NCBI GenBank assembly: GCA_944380605.1
Contig: CALWIA010000009.1
Coordinates: 1 to 64,000, forward strand
Source of the DNA: an uncultured Lachnospiraceae bacterium
GTDB lineage: Bacteria; Bacillota; Clostridia; Lachnospirales; Lachnospiraceae
DNA: 64,000 nucleotides
Reading direction: 5' to 3'
The first letter of the stretch is position 1; every line of letters starts with the position of its first letter. Shown one piece after another: positions 1 to 7,985 of this stretch. The notes beneath the pieces were generated by a model that was given only the letters and a program-made list of their open reading frames with translations, searched no databases and was not told where the DNA came from. Made by a program: the position numbers and the translations under genes.

Positions 1-38
1 ATATTGGCAGAAAATTTTTAGAAAAGAGACAATGGATT

Positions 39-2276
39 ATGAGTGATACCTTAAATCAGGTTACTTTAAATCCGGAGCAGCAGGAAGCGGTGCTTCATAC
101 AGAAGGGCCGCTTCTGATTTTGGCGGGAGCCGGCTCCGGGAAAACCCGTGTGCTTACGCACCGGACGGCATATCTTATCGAGCAGGGAGTGAGTCCCTGG
201 AATATTTTAGCGATCACCTTTACGAATAAGGCGGCCAGCGAAATGCGGGAGCGGGTGAACCAGATCGCGGGCGTGGAGGGCGCGAGCGTATGGGTAAGCA
301 CCTTTCATTCCACCTGCGTGCGGATTCTGCGGCGTTACATAGACAGATTGGGTTTTGACAATTCTTTTTCTATTTATGATACGGATGATCAAAAGACGGT
401 CATGAAAGAGGTCTGCAAAAAGCTGCAGATCGATACGAAGATTTTTAAGGAAAGAACGCTGCTTGGCGCTATTTCCAGAGCGAAAGACGAGCTGATCAGT
501 CCCGTGGAAATGGAACTGAACGCAGGGAACGACTATCATCAGCAGAGAACGGCTGCTGTTTATAAGGAATATCAGGCACAGCTTCGGCGGAACAACGCCC
601 TGGATTTTGACGATCTGATCATGAAAACCGTGGAGCTGTTTCAGAACTGCCCGGAGGTGCTGGACAATTATCAGGAACGCTTCCGGTATATTATGGTGGA
701 CGAGTACCAGGATACGAATACGGCCCAGTTTCGTCTGGTAAGCCTTTTGGCATCCAAATACCGCAATCTGTGCGTGGTGGGAGACGACGATCAGTCCATC
801 TACCGTTTCCGTGGCGCGAACATCAAAAATATTCTGGATTTTGAAAAGGTTTTCCCGGACGCGAAGGTCATCAAGCTGGAGCAGAATTACCGTTCCACCA
901 GCAATATCCTGAATGCGGCTAACGACGTGATCCGGAATAATACGGGACGTAAGGACAAGCGGCTCTGGACGGAAAACGGAGAAGGGACGCCGGTGCATTT
1001 TCGTCAGTTCCAGAATGGCTTTGAAGAGGCGGAGTATGTCATCGGAAATATCAGAAGCCATATCCAGAAGGATGAGGCAGAGTATCGTGACCACGCGATT
1101 CTCTACCGGACAAACGCGCAGTCCCGTCTGTTTGAGGAAAAACTGATTTACGCCAACATCCCCTATAAGCTGATAGGCGGAGTCAACTTCTATGCCCGTA
1201 AGGAGATCAAGGATTTGCTTGCCTACCTGAAAACGGTGGATAACGGGCGGGATGAGATTGCGGTTCGCCGTATCATCAATGTGCCTAAGCGTGGAATCGG
1301 AGCCACAACGCTTACCCGTGTGGGAGATTATGCCGACGCTTACGGACTGAGCTTCTACGACGCCCTTCTGAGAGCGGAAGAAATTCCCGGAATCGGAAGG
1401 GGAAGCGCGAAGATCCTGCCCTTTACCGTGCTGATTCAGTCGCTGCGCGCGAAACAGGAAACCATAGACGTCAGCGAACTCCTGGAAGCGGTGATCGAGG
1501 AAACAGGCTATGTAAAAGAGCTGGAGCTTGAGGATACGGACGAGGCCCGCGCCAGGATTGAGAACATCGACGAGCTTATCAGCAAGGTCCGTGATTATGA
1601 GGACAACGCGGAGGAGCCTTCTCTGAGCGGTTTTCTGGAGGAGGTAGCCCTGGTGGCTGACATCGATAATCTGGAGGAGGAAAGCAACCGGGTGATTCTG
1701 ATGACCCTTCACAGCGCGAAGGGACTGGAATTTCCGTATGTCTATATGGCAGGCATGGAGGAAGGACTGTTTCCAAGCTATATGTCTATCGTGGCCGATG
1801 ATCCGAAGGAGGAGATAGAGGAGGAACGGCGTCTCTGCTATGTGGGAATTACCCGCGCGAAAAGAGAGCTGACGCTGACGGCTGCCAGACAGCGGATGAT
1901 CCGAGGGGAGATTCAGTATAATCAGGTTTCACGGTTCATCCGGGAGATTCCGGAGGAATACCTTGACAGCAAGAGTGAAAGTCCGGGACAGCGGGCGCGC
2001 GAGGAGCGGGAGCAGCGCCAGGAAAAACGCCGGCAGAGCATTATGGAAACACGTCGGAATCTGCGGGCGAAGCCCTTTGAGACGAATACCTTCACTGTGA
2101 CAAAGGCTGATCATCTGGATTATGGTGTGGGTGACAGGGTACGCCATCTCAGATTCGGCGAGGGTACGGTCTTGGAAATCACAGAAGGCGGCAAGGATTA
2201 TGAGGTAAAGGTAAATTTTGACACCGCTGGCACAAAAAAGCTGTTTGCATCCTTTGCAAAGCTGAAAAAGATCTAG
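39..2276 (+). CDS. pcrA: ATP-dependent DNA helicase PcrA (UvrD/Rep family)
   Basis: This is a superfamily 1A 3'-5' DNA helicase of 745 aa, the usual PcrA length. It acts in nucleotide excision repair and in clearing recombination and replication intermediates. Walker A GAGSGKT lies at residues 30-36. Motif II VDEYQDTN, the GDDDQSIYRFRGA motif III region and the late motif TLHSAKGLEF follow in the canonical order. A lysine/arginine-rich linker and a small beta-rich C-terminal domain (GDRVRHLRFGEGTV), typical of PcrA, close the protein. The ATG follows a weak AAGAGAC site, and only 38 bases precede it, so the promoter and any upstream operon partner are off the window. Confidence 0.97.
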   Translation: MSDTLNQVTLNPEQQEAVLHTEGPLLILAGAGSGKTRVLTHRTAYLIEQGVSPWNILAITFTNKAASEMRERVNQIAGVEGASVWVSTFHSTCVRILRRYIDRLGFDNSFSIYDTDDQKTVMKEVCKKLQIDTKIFKERTLLGAISRAKDELISPVEMELNAGNDYHQQRTAAVYKEYQAQLRRNNALDFDDLIMKTVELFQNCPEVLDNYQERFRYIMVDEYQDTNTAQFRLVSLLASKYRNLCVVGDDDQSIYRFRGANIKNILDFEKVFPDAKVIKLEQNYRSTSNILNAANDVIRNNTGRKDKRLWTENGEGTPVHFRQFQNGFEEAEYVIGNIRSHIQKDEAEYRDHAILYRTNAQSRLFEEKLIYANIPYKLIGGVNFYARKEIKDLLAYLKTVDNGRDEIAVRRIINVPKRGIGATTLTRVGDYADAYGLSFYDALLRAEEIPGIGRGSAKILPFTVLIQSLRAKQETIDVSELLEAVIEETGYVKELELEDTDEARARIENIDELISKVRDYEDNAEEPSLSGFLEEVALVADIDNLEEESNRVILMTLHSAKGLEFPYVYMAGMEEGLFPSYMSIVADDPKEEIEEERRLCYVGITRAKRELTLTAARQRMIRGEIQYNQVSRFIREIPEEYLDSKSESPGQRAREEREQRQEKRRQSIMETRRNLRAKPFETNTFTVTKADHLDYGVGDRVRHLRFGEGTVLEITEGGKDYEVKVNFDTAGTKKLFASFAKLKKI

Positions 2277-2303
2277 GAAATGATAGTAATTTTGTCCGCT
2301 TTG

Positions 2304-2312
2304 TGATATAAT
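2304..2312 (+). promoter_or_regulatory. extended -10 promoter for the 81-aa membrane protein
   Basis: TGATATAAT is a consensus extended -10 (TG-n-TATAAT), about 54 bases before the ATG at 2366. No convincing -35 sits 17 bases upstream, as is common for extended -10 promoters. Confidence 0.6.
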
Positions 2313-2365
2313 AGGAACAATCAGAAAGCGTGGGCTTTGCATATCACAGAAAGGATGTTTGAGCG

Positions 2366-2611
2366 ATGAATAAGATGGAAGAATTTCTGACAGCAACGAA
2401 ACTGAACGATCTGCTCCGCAGAAAAGAAGAAGACGAAAAAAATAAGAATACACTGCTCTGGGTTCTGGCCATTATCGGAGCCGTGGCGGCTATTGCAGGA
2501 ATCGCGTACGCCGTATACCGCTTCTTTACTCCGTCTTATCCGGAGGAGTTTGAGGATGACTTCGACGACGATTTCGATGATGACTTCTTTGAGGATGGAG
2601 AAGAAGAGTAA
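2366..2611 (+). CDS. small acidic-tailed membrane protein
   Basis: An 81-aa protein of unknown function. A charged N-terminus (residues 1-28) is followed by one hydrophobic helix (about 29-52, LWVLAIIGAVAAIAGIAYAV). The C-terminal tail is extremely acidic, made of repeated DDFDD units. It is therefore a single-pass membrane protein with a polyanionic tail. Such small proteins are common next to housekeeping genes in Clostridia, but no function can be assigned from sequence. It has its own extended -10 promoter and an intrinsic terminator directly after it, so it is probably monocistronic. The start is supported by the spacing from GGATG upstream. Confidence 0.75.
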   Translation: MNKMEEFLTATKLNDLLRRKEEDEKNKNTLLWVLAIIGAVAAIAGIAYAVYRFFTPSYPEEFEDDFDDDFDDDFFEDGEEE

Positions 2612-2622
2612 CACTTGATGAA

Positions 2623-2664
2623 AAGGGCGCCTCAAGACGGAAAGGTTTTGGGGCGCTCTTTTTT
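2623..2664 (+). terminator. intrinsic terminator
   Basis: A GGGCGCC...GGGGCGCTC stem with G-U pairs is followed by a run of six T. It closes the 81-aa gene. Confidence 0.75.
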
Positions 2665-2730
2665 GGATACAAACCTGCAGAAAGCAGGAGAATCTGTCAG
2701 AAATTCAGATATTATGGGGAGGGAAAGAAG

Positions 2731-3132
2731 TTGAAAAAGAGACGTAGTCCTTTGGCGCAGTTTGTAATTGGTATGGTGATGCTGGCAGCAGGCCTGTACT
2801 GGTTCATGTCTAATGTGACCGTCAGTACCTATTTTGGTCTCAGGATAGGGGGCTTTCGCTTTGGGGCAGGGCTCGTCGTAGTCCCCTTTATTGCAGGGAT
2901 CATTTGGCTGTTTCTGAATGTGGATTCCGTCGGGGCAAAGCTTTTAACAGTACTCGGAATCGTGATTATTCTTGCTTCTATTATATCGAATATCCATTTT
3001 GTGTTCCACAGTACAAGCCTCTATGTATATCTGATTATGCTGGTTCTCATTTTCGGCGGCGCTGCCCTGGTGGGACAGGTGCTGTTTCGCTGGCCGAAGG
3101 ACGACGAGGACAGTAGTAAAAAGAAAAAGTAG
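2731..3132 (+). CDS. four-helix integral membrane protein, unknown function
   Basis: A 133-aa protein with a TTG start behind GGGGAGGGAAAG. It has a lysine/arginine N-terminus and four predicted membrane segments, at roughly residues 8-28, 46-64, 70-90 and 95-115. The tail is charged (KDDEDSSKKKK), so the C-terminus is probably cytoplasmic. I do not recognise the family. The topology resembles small DUF-type membrane proteins that often neighbour cell-envelope genes. It lies between two terminator or hairpin structures and is likely transcribed alone. Confidence 0.7.
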   Translation: MKKRRSPLAQFVIGMVMLAAGLYWFMSNVTVSTYFGLRIGGFRFGAGLVVVPFIAGIIWLFLNVDSVGAKLLTVLGIVIILASIISNIHFVFHSTSLYVYLIMLVLIFGGAALVGQVLFRWPKDDEDSSKKKK

Positions 3133-3138
3133 AATCCC

Positions 3139-3197
3139 GGACCGCAGCAACTGTAATAGGGAGCGCCTTTGGCGCACATAGGAACGTACTGCGGTCT
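3139..3197 (+). other. structured leader hairpin upstream of rlmD
   Basis: GACCGCAG (3140-3147) pairs perfectly with CTGCGGTC (3189-3196). A smaller GCGCC/GGCGC stem is nested inside (about 3163-3175). No T-run follows, so it is not a standard terminator. It ends 31 bases before the rlmD start and may be a leader RNA structure. Confidence 0.4.
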
Positions 3198-3227
3198 GGC
3201 CAGAATAGAATAATAAGAGGAGTATTT

Positions 3228-4943
3228 ATGAAAAAGGGAGAGATTTATGAGGGAACCGTGGAAAAGACCGAGTTTCCGAATCGTGGCATCATAAAGGCGG
3301 AGGAACGCCGCATTATAGTGAAAAATACATTGCCGGGCCAGCGGATCCGTTACCGGATCCGCAAGCTTCGCAAGGGAACAGGAGAAGGGCAGCTTTTAGA
3401 AGTTCTGACGCCTTCCCCTCTTGAGATAAACCCGGCTTGTCCGCATTTTGGCCTGTGCGGCGGCTGTACCTATCAGAACCTTCCTTATGAAGAACAAATC
3501 CGTTTGAAGGAAGGACAGCTTCGGGAACTGCTTGATGGAGCGATCACGGCTCCGTATGTGTTCGAGGGTGTAAAGGAAAGTCCGCGCCGCCTGTCCTACC
3601 GCAATAAAATGGAATTTTCCTTTGGGGACGAAGAAAAGGACGGACCTCTGGCTCTCGGTATGCACAGACGAGGCAGTTTTTACGATATTGTCACCACAGA
3701 CCAATGTCAGATTGTGGACGAGGATTACCGGAAAATTTTATCCGCCACACTTGAATATTTTCAGGAACAGTGTCTGCCCTTCTATCACAGACTGCGGCAT
3801 ACAGGATATTTGCGTCATCTGTTGGTCCGCAAGGGAGCGCGCACAGGAGAAATCCTTGTGGTGCTGGTGACTACGACGCAGACAGGCGCACAGGCGGGGC
3901 AGGAAAAAGAGAGGGAAGAAGGAGTACGGCTGGAAGAAATGCAACAGGAAGGCATGGGCAGCCGGATTCAGAGCATGGATTCTGCCTGGGTAAAACGGCT
4001 CCAGTCTTTGAAACTGGATGGTGAAATTGTAGGAATCCTGCATACTTATAACGACAGCCTGGCTGACGTGGTTCAGAACGACAGGACAGAGGTTCTTTAT
4101 GGCAGAGATTATTTCTATGAGGAGCTTCTTGGATTGCGCTTCAAGATTTCCCCGTTCTCCTTCTTCCAGACCAATTCTCTGGGCGCAGAAGTTCTCTACA
4201 GCACTGCCCGCGACTACATTGGCGACACAAAGGATCGTATGATTTTTGACTTGTATAGCGGCACAGGCACGATTGCTCAGATTCTCGCCTCCGTGGCCCG
4301 CAAAGTAGTCGGCGTGGAGATTGTCGAGGAAGCAGTCGAAGCGGCGCGCGTAAACGCGCGCCTGAACGGTCTGGACAACTGCTTCTTCCTTGCAGGCGAT
4401 GTGCTGAAAGTTATCGATGAGCTGCAGGACAAGCCGGATCTGATTGTACTCGATCCGCCGCGCGACGGAATCCACCCCAAGGCATTGCAAAAGATCATTG
4501 ACTTCGGCGTGGAGAAAATCGTGTACATTAGCTGCAAGCCCACGAGCCTTGCGCGAGATCTGGAAATGCTGCAAGGGAGAGGGTATAGAGTGGAGAAGTG
4601 CGTCGGGGTGGATATGTTTCCGGGGACGGGGCATGTGGAGACGGTTGTACTTTTGTCCAAACTTAATGCCAAGCAGCATATAGAGGTGGAGTTGAATCTG
4701 GATGAGTTGGATTTGACAGCGGCGGAGAGTAAAGCCAACTATGATGAGATCAAAGCCTATGTGTTGGAAAAGCACGGCCTGAAGGTGTCCAGCCTGTATA
4801 TCTCCCAGGTCAAACGGAAGTGCGGGCTGGATGTTGGGCCAAACTATAATCTGTCGAAGAAGGAAGAGGTAAAAGTGCCGCAATGTCCGCCGGAAAAAGA
4901 GGCGGCGATTATGGAGGCGCTGAAGTATTTTCAAATGATATGA
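3228..4943 (+). CDS. rlmD: 23S rRNA (uracil-C5)-methyltransferase RlmD (RumA family) with C-terminal extension
   Basis: This is an S-adenosylmethionine-dependent rRNA m5U methyltransferase. An N-terminal TRAM domain (1-60) precedes a 4Fe-4S cysteine cluster (CPHFGLCGGC at about 65-75 plus a later DQCQ). FQTN, the SAM loop DLYSGTGTIAQ, DPPRDG and the catalytic cysteine in YISCKPTSLARDL follow. At 571 aa it is about 100 residues longer than E. coli RlmD. The extra length is a charged insertion near residues 215-245 and a C-terminal domain of about 90 residues after the core. From memory, similar tails occur on other clostridial methyltransferases; this was not checked. Uridine position specificity (1939 or 747) cannot be read from sequence. 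The RBS AGAGGAG is well spaced. Confidence 0.93.
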   Translation: MKKGEIYEGTVEKTEFPNRGIIKAEERRIIVKNTLPGQRIRYRIRKLRKGTGEGQLLEVLTPSPLEINPACPHFGLCGGCTYQNLPYEEQIRLKEGQLRELLDGAITAPYVFEGVKESPRRLSYRNKMEFSFGDEEKDGPLALGMHRRGSFYDIVTTDQCQIVDEDYRKILSATLEYFQEQCLPFYHRLRHTGYLRHLLVRKGARTGEILVVLVTTTQTGAQAGQEKEREEGVRLEEMQQEGMGSRIQSMDSAWVKRLQSLKLDGEIVGILHTYNDSLADVVQNDRTEVLYGRDYFYEELLGLRFKISPFSFFQTNSLGAEVLYSTARDYIGDTKDRMIFDLYSGTGTIAQILASVARKVVGVEIVEEAVEAARVNARLNGLDNCFFLAGDVLKVIDELQDKPDLIVLDPPRDGIHPKALQKIIDFGVEKIVYISCKPTSLARDLEMLQGRGYRVEKCVGVDMFPGTGHVETVVLLSKLNAKQHIEVELNLDELDLTAAESKANYDEIKAYVLEKHGLKVSSLYISQVKRKCGLDVGPNYNLSKKEEVKVPQCPPEKEAAIMEALKYFQMI

Positions 4944-4952
4944 TTATTACAC

Positions 4953-4985
4953 AAGGGCCTGGGTAGTTTATCCTAGGCCCTTTTT
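4953..4985 (+). terminator. intrinsic terminator after rlmD
   Basis: An AGGGCCTGGG/CCTAGGCCCT stem with a short loop is followed by TTTTT. It marks the left edge of the defence island. Confidence 0.85.
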
Positions 4986-5019
4986 GCAGTCTTATAGCTC
5001 ACTATTTCGTGAATTTTAT

Positions 5020-5048
5020 TTGCCTTTTAGTGCAAAATCAAGTATACT
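5020..5048 (+). promoter_or_regulatory. sigma-A promoter of the hsd operon
   Basis: TTGCCT (5020-5025), a 17-base spacer and TATACT (5043-5048) lie 28 bases before the HTH gene. This is the only clear promoter for the co-directional HTH-hsdM-hsdS set. Confidence 0.75.
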
Positions 5049-5076
5049 AGAAATGAAAAATATCAGGAGGTGCAGG

Positions 5077-5304
5077 ATGGCAATCAGCTATAATCGTCTC
5101 TGGAAACGATTGATCGATCATGATTTAAGTAAAACCGATATGATGCGCCGTGCAAACATTAGTACCAATGTTCTGGCACGTCTGGGAAAGGGTGCGCCTG
5201 TCTCAATGGAAAGCATAGAAAAAATCTGTAAGGTGTTAGACTGCAATATTGGCGATGTTATGGAATTTGTTCCTGATAATGAAAATGGAGGAAAAGACGC
5301 ATGA
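5077..5304 (+). CDS. Cro/C1-type HTH regulator of the type I RM operon
   Basis: A 75-aa single-domain XRE-type DNA-binding protein. The helix-turn-helix is recognisable as LSKTDMMRRANISTNVLARL, followed by the typical SMESIEKICKVLDCNIGDVMEF. I chose ATG 5077 because AGGAGG (5065-5070) sits six bases upstream; a longer in-frame reading to 4984 lacks an RBS and would overlap the promoter. Its stop overlaps the hsdM start (ATGA), so the two are translationally coupled. By position it is a likely control protein for restriction-modification expression, perhaps autoregulating the promoter at 5020-5048. That role is inferred. Confidence 0.85.
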   Translation: MAISYNRLWKRLIDHDLSKTDMMRRANISTNVLARLGKGAPVSMESIEKICKVLDCNIGDVMEFVPDNENGGKDA

Positions 5305-6833
5305 TTACCGGCGCGATCAAAAATAAAGTAGATAAAATCTGGACGGACATCTGGGCTGGCGGCATTACCAATCCTCTGACCGTCATTGAGCAGCTGACGT
5401 ACCTGATGTTTATTCGCTCTCTTGACGAAAAAGAACTGGAGACAGAAGAGTTTGAAAACATGAGCGGCGAGAAGATGGAGAAAATCTTTCCGCAGTCTTC
5501 GATCGGACAGTCTATGCGATGGAGCAAGTTCAAGAATGACGATCCCCGCAATATTTACGATGTGATTTCTCAGAGGGTGTTTCCTGCTATTAAAAACATG
5601 AAACACGGACATCTGCCAGATTTTACGGAGCAGGGCGAGATGATCGAAATCGTGGATAACACTGAGAATGACACGGAAAAAGATACTGCTTTTGCCCGGT
5701 ATATGAGCGATGCGATGTTTTTGATTCCTACGCCGCAGGTACTGCAGAAAATCATCACAGGCTTGGATGATCTGTATGAGCACGATATTTCTGATTTGGA
5801 TATGCAGGGCGATCTGTATGAATATATGCTGGGGAAACTTGCCACTGCCGGTCAAAACGGTCAGTTCCGCACACCCCGGCATATCATCAAAATGATGGTA
5901 GAACTTTTGCAGCCTACACCGGAGGATACTATCTGTGACCCGGCTTGTGGTACGGCGGGCTTTCTGGTGGCTTCAGCAGAGTACATTCGCAGCCATTATG
6001 AAGATACCATGACAAATGAACAATGGGAACATTTCTCCGGTCCGATGTTTACCGGTTTTGACACAGACCGCACCATGCTGCGGTTGTCGGCCATGAATTT
6101 GATGCTTCATTCGATTACGCACCCAGAGATCGACTATCAGGACAGCGTTTCCAAGCAGAATCAAATCCGGGATAAATATACCATCTGCCTGGCCAATCCG
6201 CCTTTCAAAGGTACCATTGATGCTGAGAGCATCAACGATGATTTGAAAGCTGTTACCAACACAAAAAAGACCGAACTTTTGTTTTTGGCACTGTTTCTGC
6301 GGATGCTGAAAAAGGGCGGCCAGTGTGCTTGTATCGTGCCGGACGGCGTACTGTTCGGTTCTTCTAAAGCGCATAAATCTGTCCGCAAGGAGTTGGTGGA
6401 GAATCATCAATTGCGGGCAGTAATCTCCATGCCTTCCGGTGTATTTAAACCTTACGCAGGTGTTTCTACGGCGGTGCTGGTGTTTACCAAGACCGGCGCG
6501 GGCGGCACGGAAAATGTGTGGTTTTATGATATGAAGGCGGATGGTTTTTCGCTGGACGACAAGCGCAGCGAGATTTCAGAGAACGACATTCCCGATATCA
6601 TTGAGCGGTTTCACCATCTGGATCAGGAAGCTGATCGTCAGCGTACCGAGCAGAGTTTCTTTGTCCCGAAACAGGAAATTGCGGATAACGACTATGACCT
6701 GTCCAAAAAAAAGTACAAAAAGGTGGAGTATGTGCCAGTGGAGTATCCGTCTACAGAAGAAATCATGGCTGACCTGCATGAATTGGAAATGGAGATCACC
6801 GCAGGACTGGCAGAATTGGAGGGATTGCTGTGA
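5301..6833 (+). CDS. hsdM: type I restriction-modification N6-adenine methyltransferase HsdM
   Basis: The 510-aa modification subunit of a type I RM system. An N-terminal HsdM helical domain (about 1-140, beginning with the typical KNKVDKIWTDIWAGG) precedes the Rossmann methyltransferase. SAM motif I is CDPACGTAGFLV at about residue 213, and the catalytic adenine motif IV is NPPFKG at about 299. The C-terminus is coiled and charged. It starts inside the HTH stop codon (ATGA) and its own stop overlaps hsdS (GTGA), giving a tight HTH-M-S translational unit. With HsdS it would form an M2S methylase, and HsdR completes the restriction complex. Confidence 0.96.
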   Translation: MITGAIKNKVDKIWTDIWAGGITNPLTVIEQLTYLMFIRSLDEKELETEEFENMSGEKMEKIFPQSSIGQSMRWSKFKNDDPRNIYDVISQRVFPAIKNMKHGHLPDFTEQGEMIEIVDNTENDTEKDTAFARYMSDAMFLIPTPQVLQKIITGLDDLYEHDISDLDMQGDLYEYMLGKLATAGQNGQFRTPRHIIKMMVELLQPTPEDTICDPACGTAGFLVASAEYIRSHYEDTMTNEQWEHFSGPMFTGFDTDRTMLRLSAMNLMLHSITHPEIDYQDSVSKQNQIRDKYTICLANPPFKGTIDAESINDDLKAVTNTKKTELLFLALFLRMLKKGGQCACIVPDGVLFGSSKAHKSVRKELVENHQLRAVISMPSGVFKPYAGVSTAVLVFTKTGAGGTENVWFYDMKADGFSLDDKRSEISENDIPDIIERFHHLDQEADRQRTEQSFFVPKQEIADNDYDLSKKKYKKVEYVPVEYPSTEEIMADLHELEMEITAGLAELEGLL

Positions 6834-7933
6834 TAAAAAAAGGCTTATGTGAAATCTGCAATCCAAAACAATGGAAAACGATATCTTCCGATATGCTAAC
6901 TGAGAACGGTTATCCGGTGTATGGTGCGAACGGAGTAATTGGATATTATACAAGTTATAACCATGAAGAACCAACTATATTAATAACATGCAGAGGAGCT
7001 ACCTGTGGAACATTGAATATTTGCGAGCCGTTTTCATACGTGAATGGTAACGCAATGGCATTAGACAATTTATCAGAAGAAGTAGATATACGGTACTTAT
7101 ATTACTATTTATTATCCCGTGGTCTATCAGATGTTATCACTGGGTCAGCACAGCCACAAATTGTCAGACAATCTTTAGCAAAAGTTAATGTAATGTATCC
7201 GCCCCTTGCTGAACAGCGCAAAATTGCGGCGGTTCTGGACAAAGTCGGCGACCTGATTGCCAAGCGCCGCCAGCAGCTGGACAAACTGGATGAATTGGCG
7301 AAATCCCGATTTATTGAATTGTTTGGAAAGCCGGAAAACAATAATCAGGCATGGCCAGTCAAGCCTTTAGACAAGCTTTGCACTGTAGGCTCAAGTAAGC
7401 GTGTATATCAAAGTGAACAAAGCTCTGTAGGGGTGCCATTTTGGAGAATATCTGATTTAGTGACTAAAATAGATACAGGGACCGTAGATAGCGCATTGTT
7501 TATTTCGGAGATAAAATATACAGAATTGAAACGAGCCGGGCTTGTTCCTGTAACCGGCGATATACTGGTGACATCTCGCGGAACGCTTGGGAGATGTTAT
7601 ATAATTAAGGATGAGGATCGTTTTTACTTCCAAGATGGAATGATCAGTTGGTTGAGCAATTATTCTGAAGAAATTACGCCTCTATATTTGCAATATCTAT
7701 TTACTATGAGTGGATTCAGGAAGCAAATTGACAATATGCAAGCTGGTTCGACGGTCACTTATCTTTCTATTGCAATGCTGAAAAAACTGCAAGTTATGGT
7801 GCCGGATAAGGCGCTGCAAGAGCAATTCGCCGCATTTGCCGCTCAGACCGACAAATCAAAATTGGCAATCCAGAAGAGCCTTGAAAAGCTGGAAATACTG
7901 AAAAAAGCACTGATGCAGAAATATTTTGGCTGA
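6830..7933 (+). CDS. hsdS: type I restriction specificity subunit HsdS (full length)
   Basis: A 367-aa DNA-recognition subunit with two target recognition domains (TRD1 about 1-125, TRD2 about 180-325). They are separated by the conserved helical spacer (EQRKIAAVLDKVGDLIAKRRQQ...) and followed by a C-terminal conserved helix (EQFAAFAAQTDKSKL...). The start is GTG, overlapping the hsdM stop. TRD segments are more AT-rich than the conserved helices, as expected for exchangeable modules. Its TRD2 half is partly repeated 1.7 kb downstream in the same orientation, with a tyrosine recombinase in between. That suggests the specificity can be switched by recombination. Confidence 0.92.
   Translation: MIKKGLCEICNPKQWKTISSDMLTENGYPVYGANGVIGYYTSYNHEEPTILITCRGATCGTLNICEPFSYVNGNAMALDNLSEEVDIRYLYYYLLSRGLSDVITGSAQPQIVRQSLAKVNVMYPPLAEQRKIAAVLDKVGDLIAKRRQQLDKLDELAKSRFIELFGKPENNNQAWPVKPLDKLCTVGSSKRVYQSEQSSVGVPFWRISDLVTKIDTGTVDSALFISEIKYTELKRAGLVPVTGDILVTSRGTLGRCYIIKDEDRFYFQDGMISWLSNYSEEITPLYLQYLFTMSGFRKQIDNMQAGSTVTYLSIAMLKKLQVMVPDKALQEQFAAFAAQTDKSKLAIQKSLEKLEILKKALMQKYFG
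7820..7918 (+). repeat. direct repeat copy 1: conserved C-terminal helix of hsdS
   Basis: A 99-base stretch aligns without gaps to 9478-9576. A short upstream repeat, AATCCCGATTT at 7302-7312, recurs at 8987-8997. Together the two pairs bracket TRD2 and TRD2' in direct orientation. Confidence 0.8.
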
Positions 7934-7953
7934 GTTTTAGCTGGTGAAGGATG

Positions 7954-7984
7954 GTGGTACATCATGATAAAAGGAGTGTACCAC
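7954..7984 (+). promoter_or_regulatory. perfect inverted repeat flanking the recombinase ribosome site
   Basis: GTGGTACA (7954-7961) and TGTACCAC (7977-7984) form a perfect 8-bp dyad. The loop carries the AAAAGGAG Shine-Dalgarno (about 7968-7975), and the second arm ends one base before the ATG at 7986. It could be an operator or a translational RNA hairpin. Confidence 0.5.
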
Positions 7985-7985
7985 T

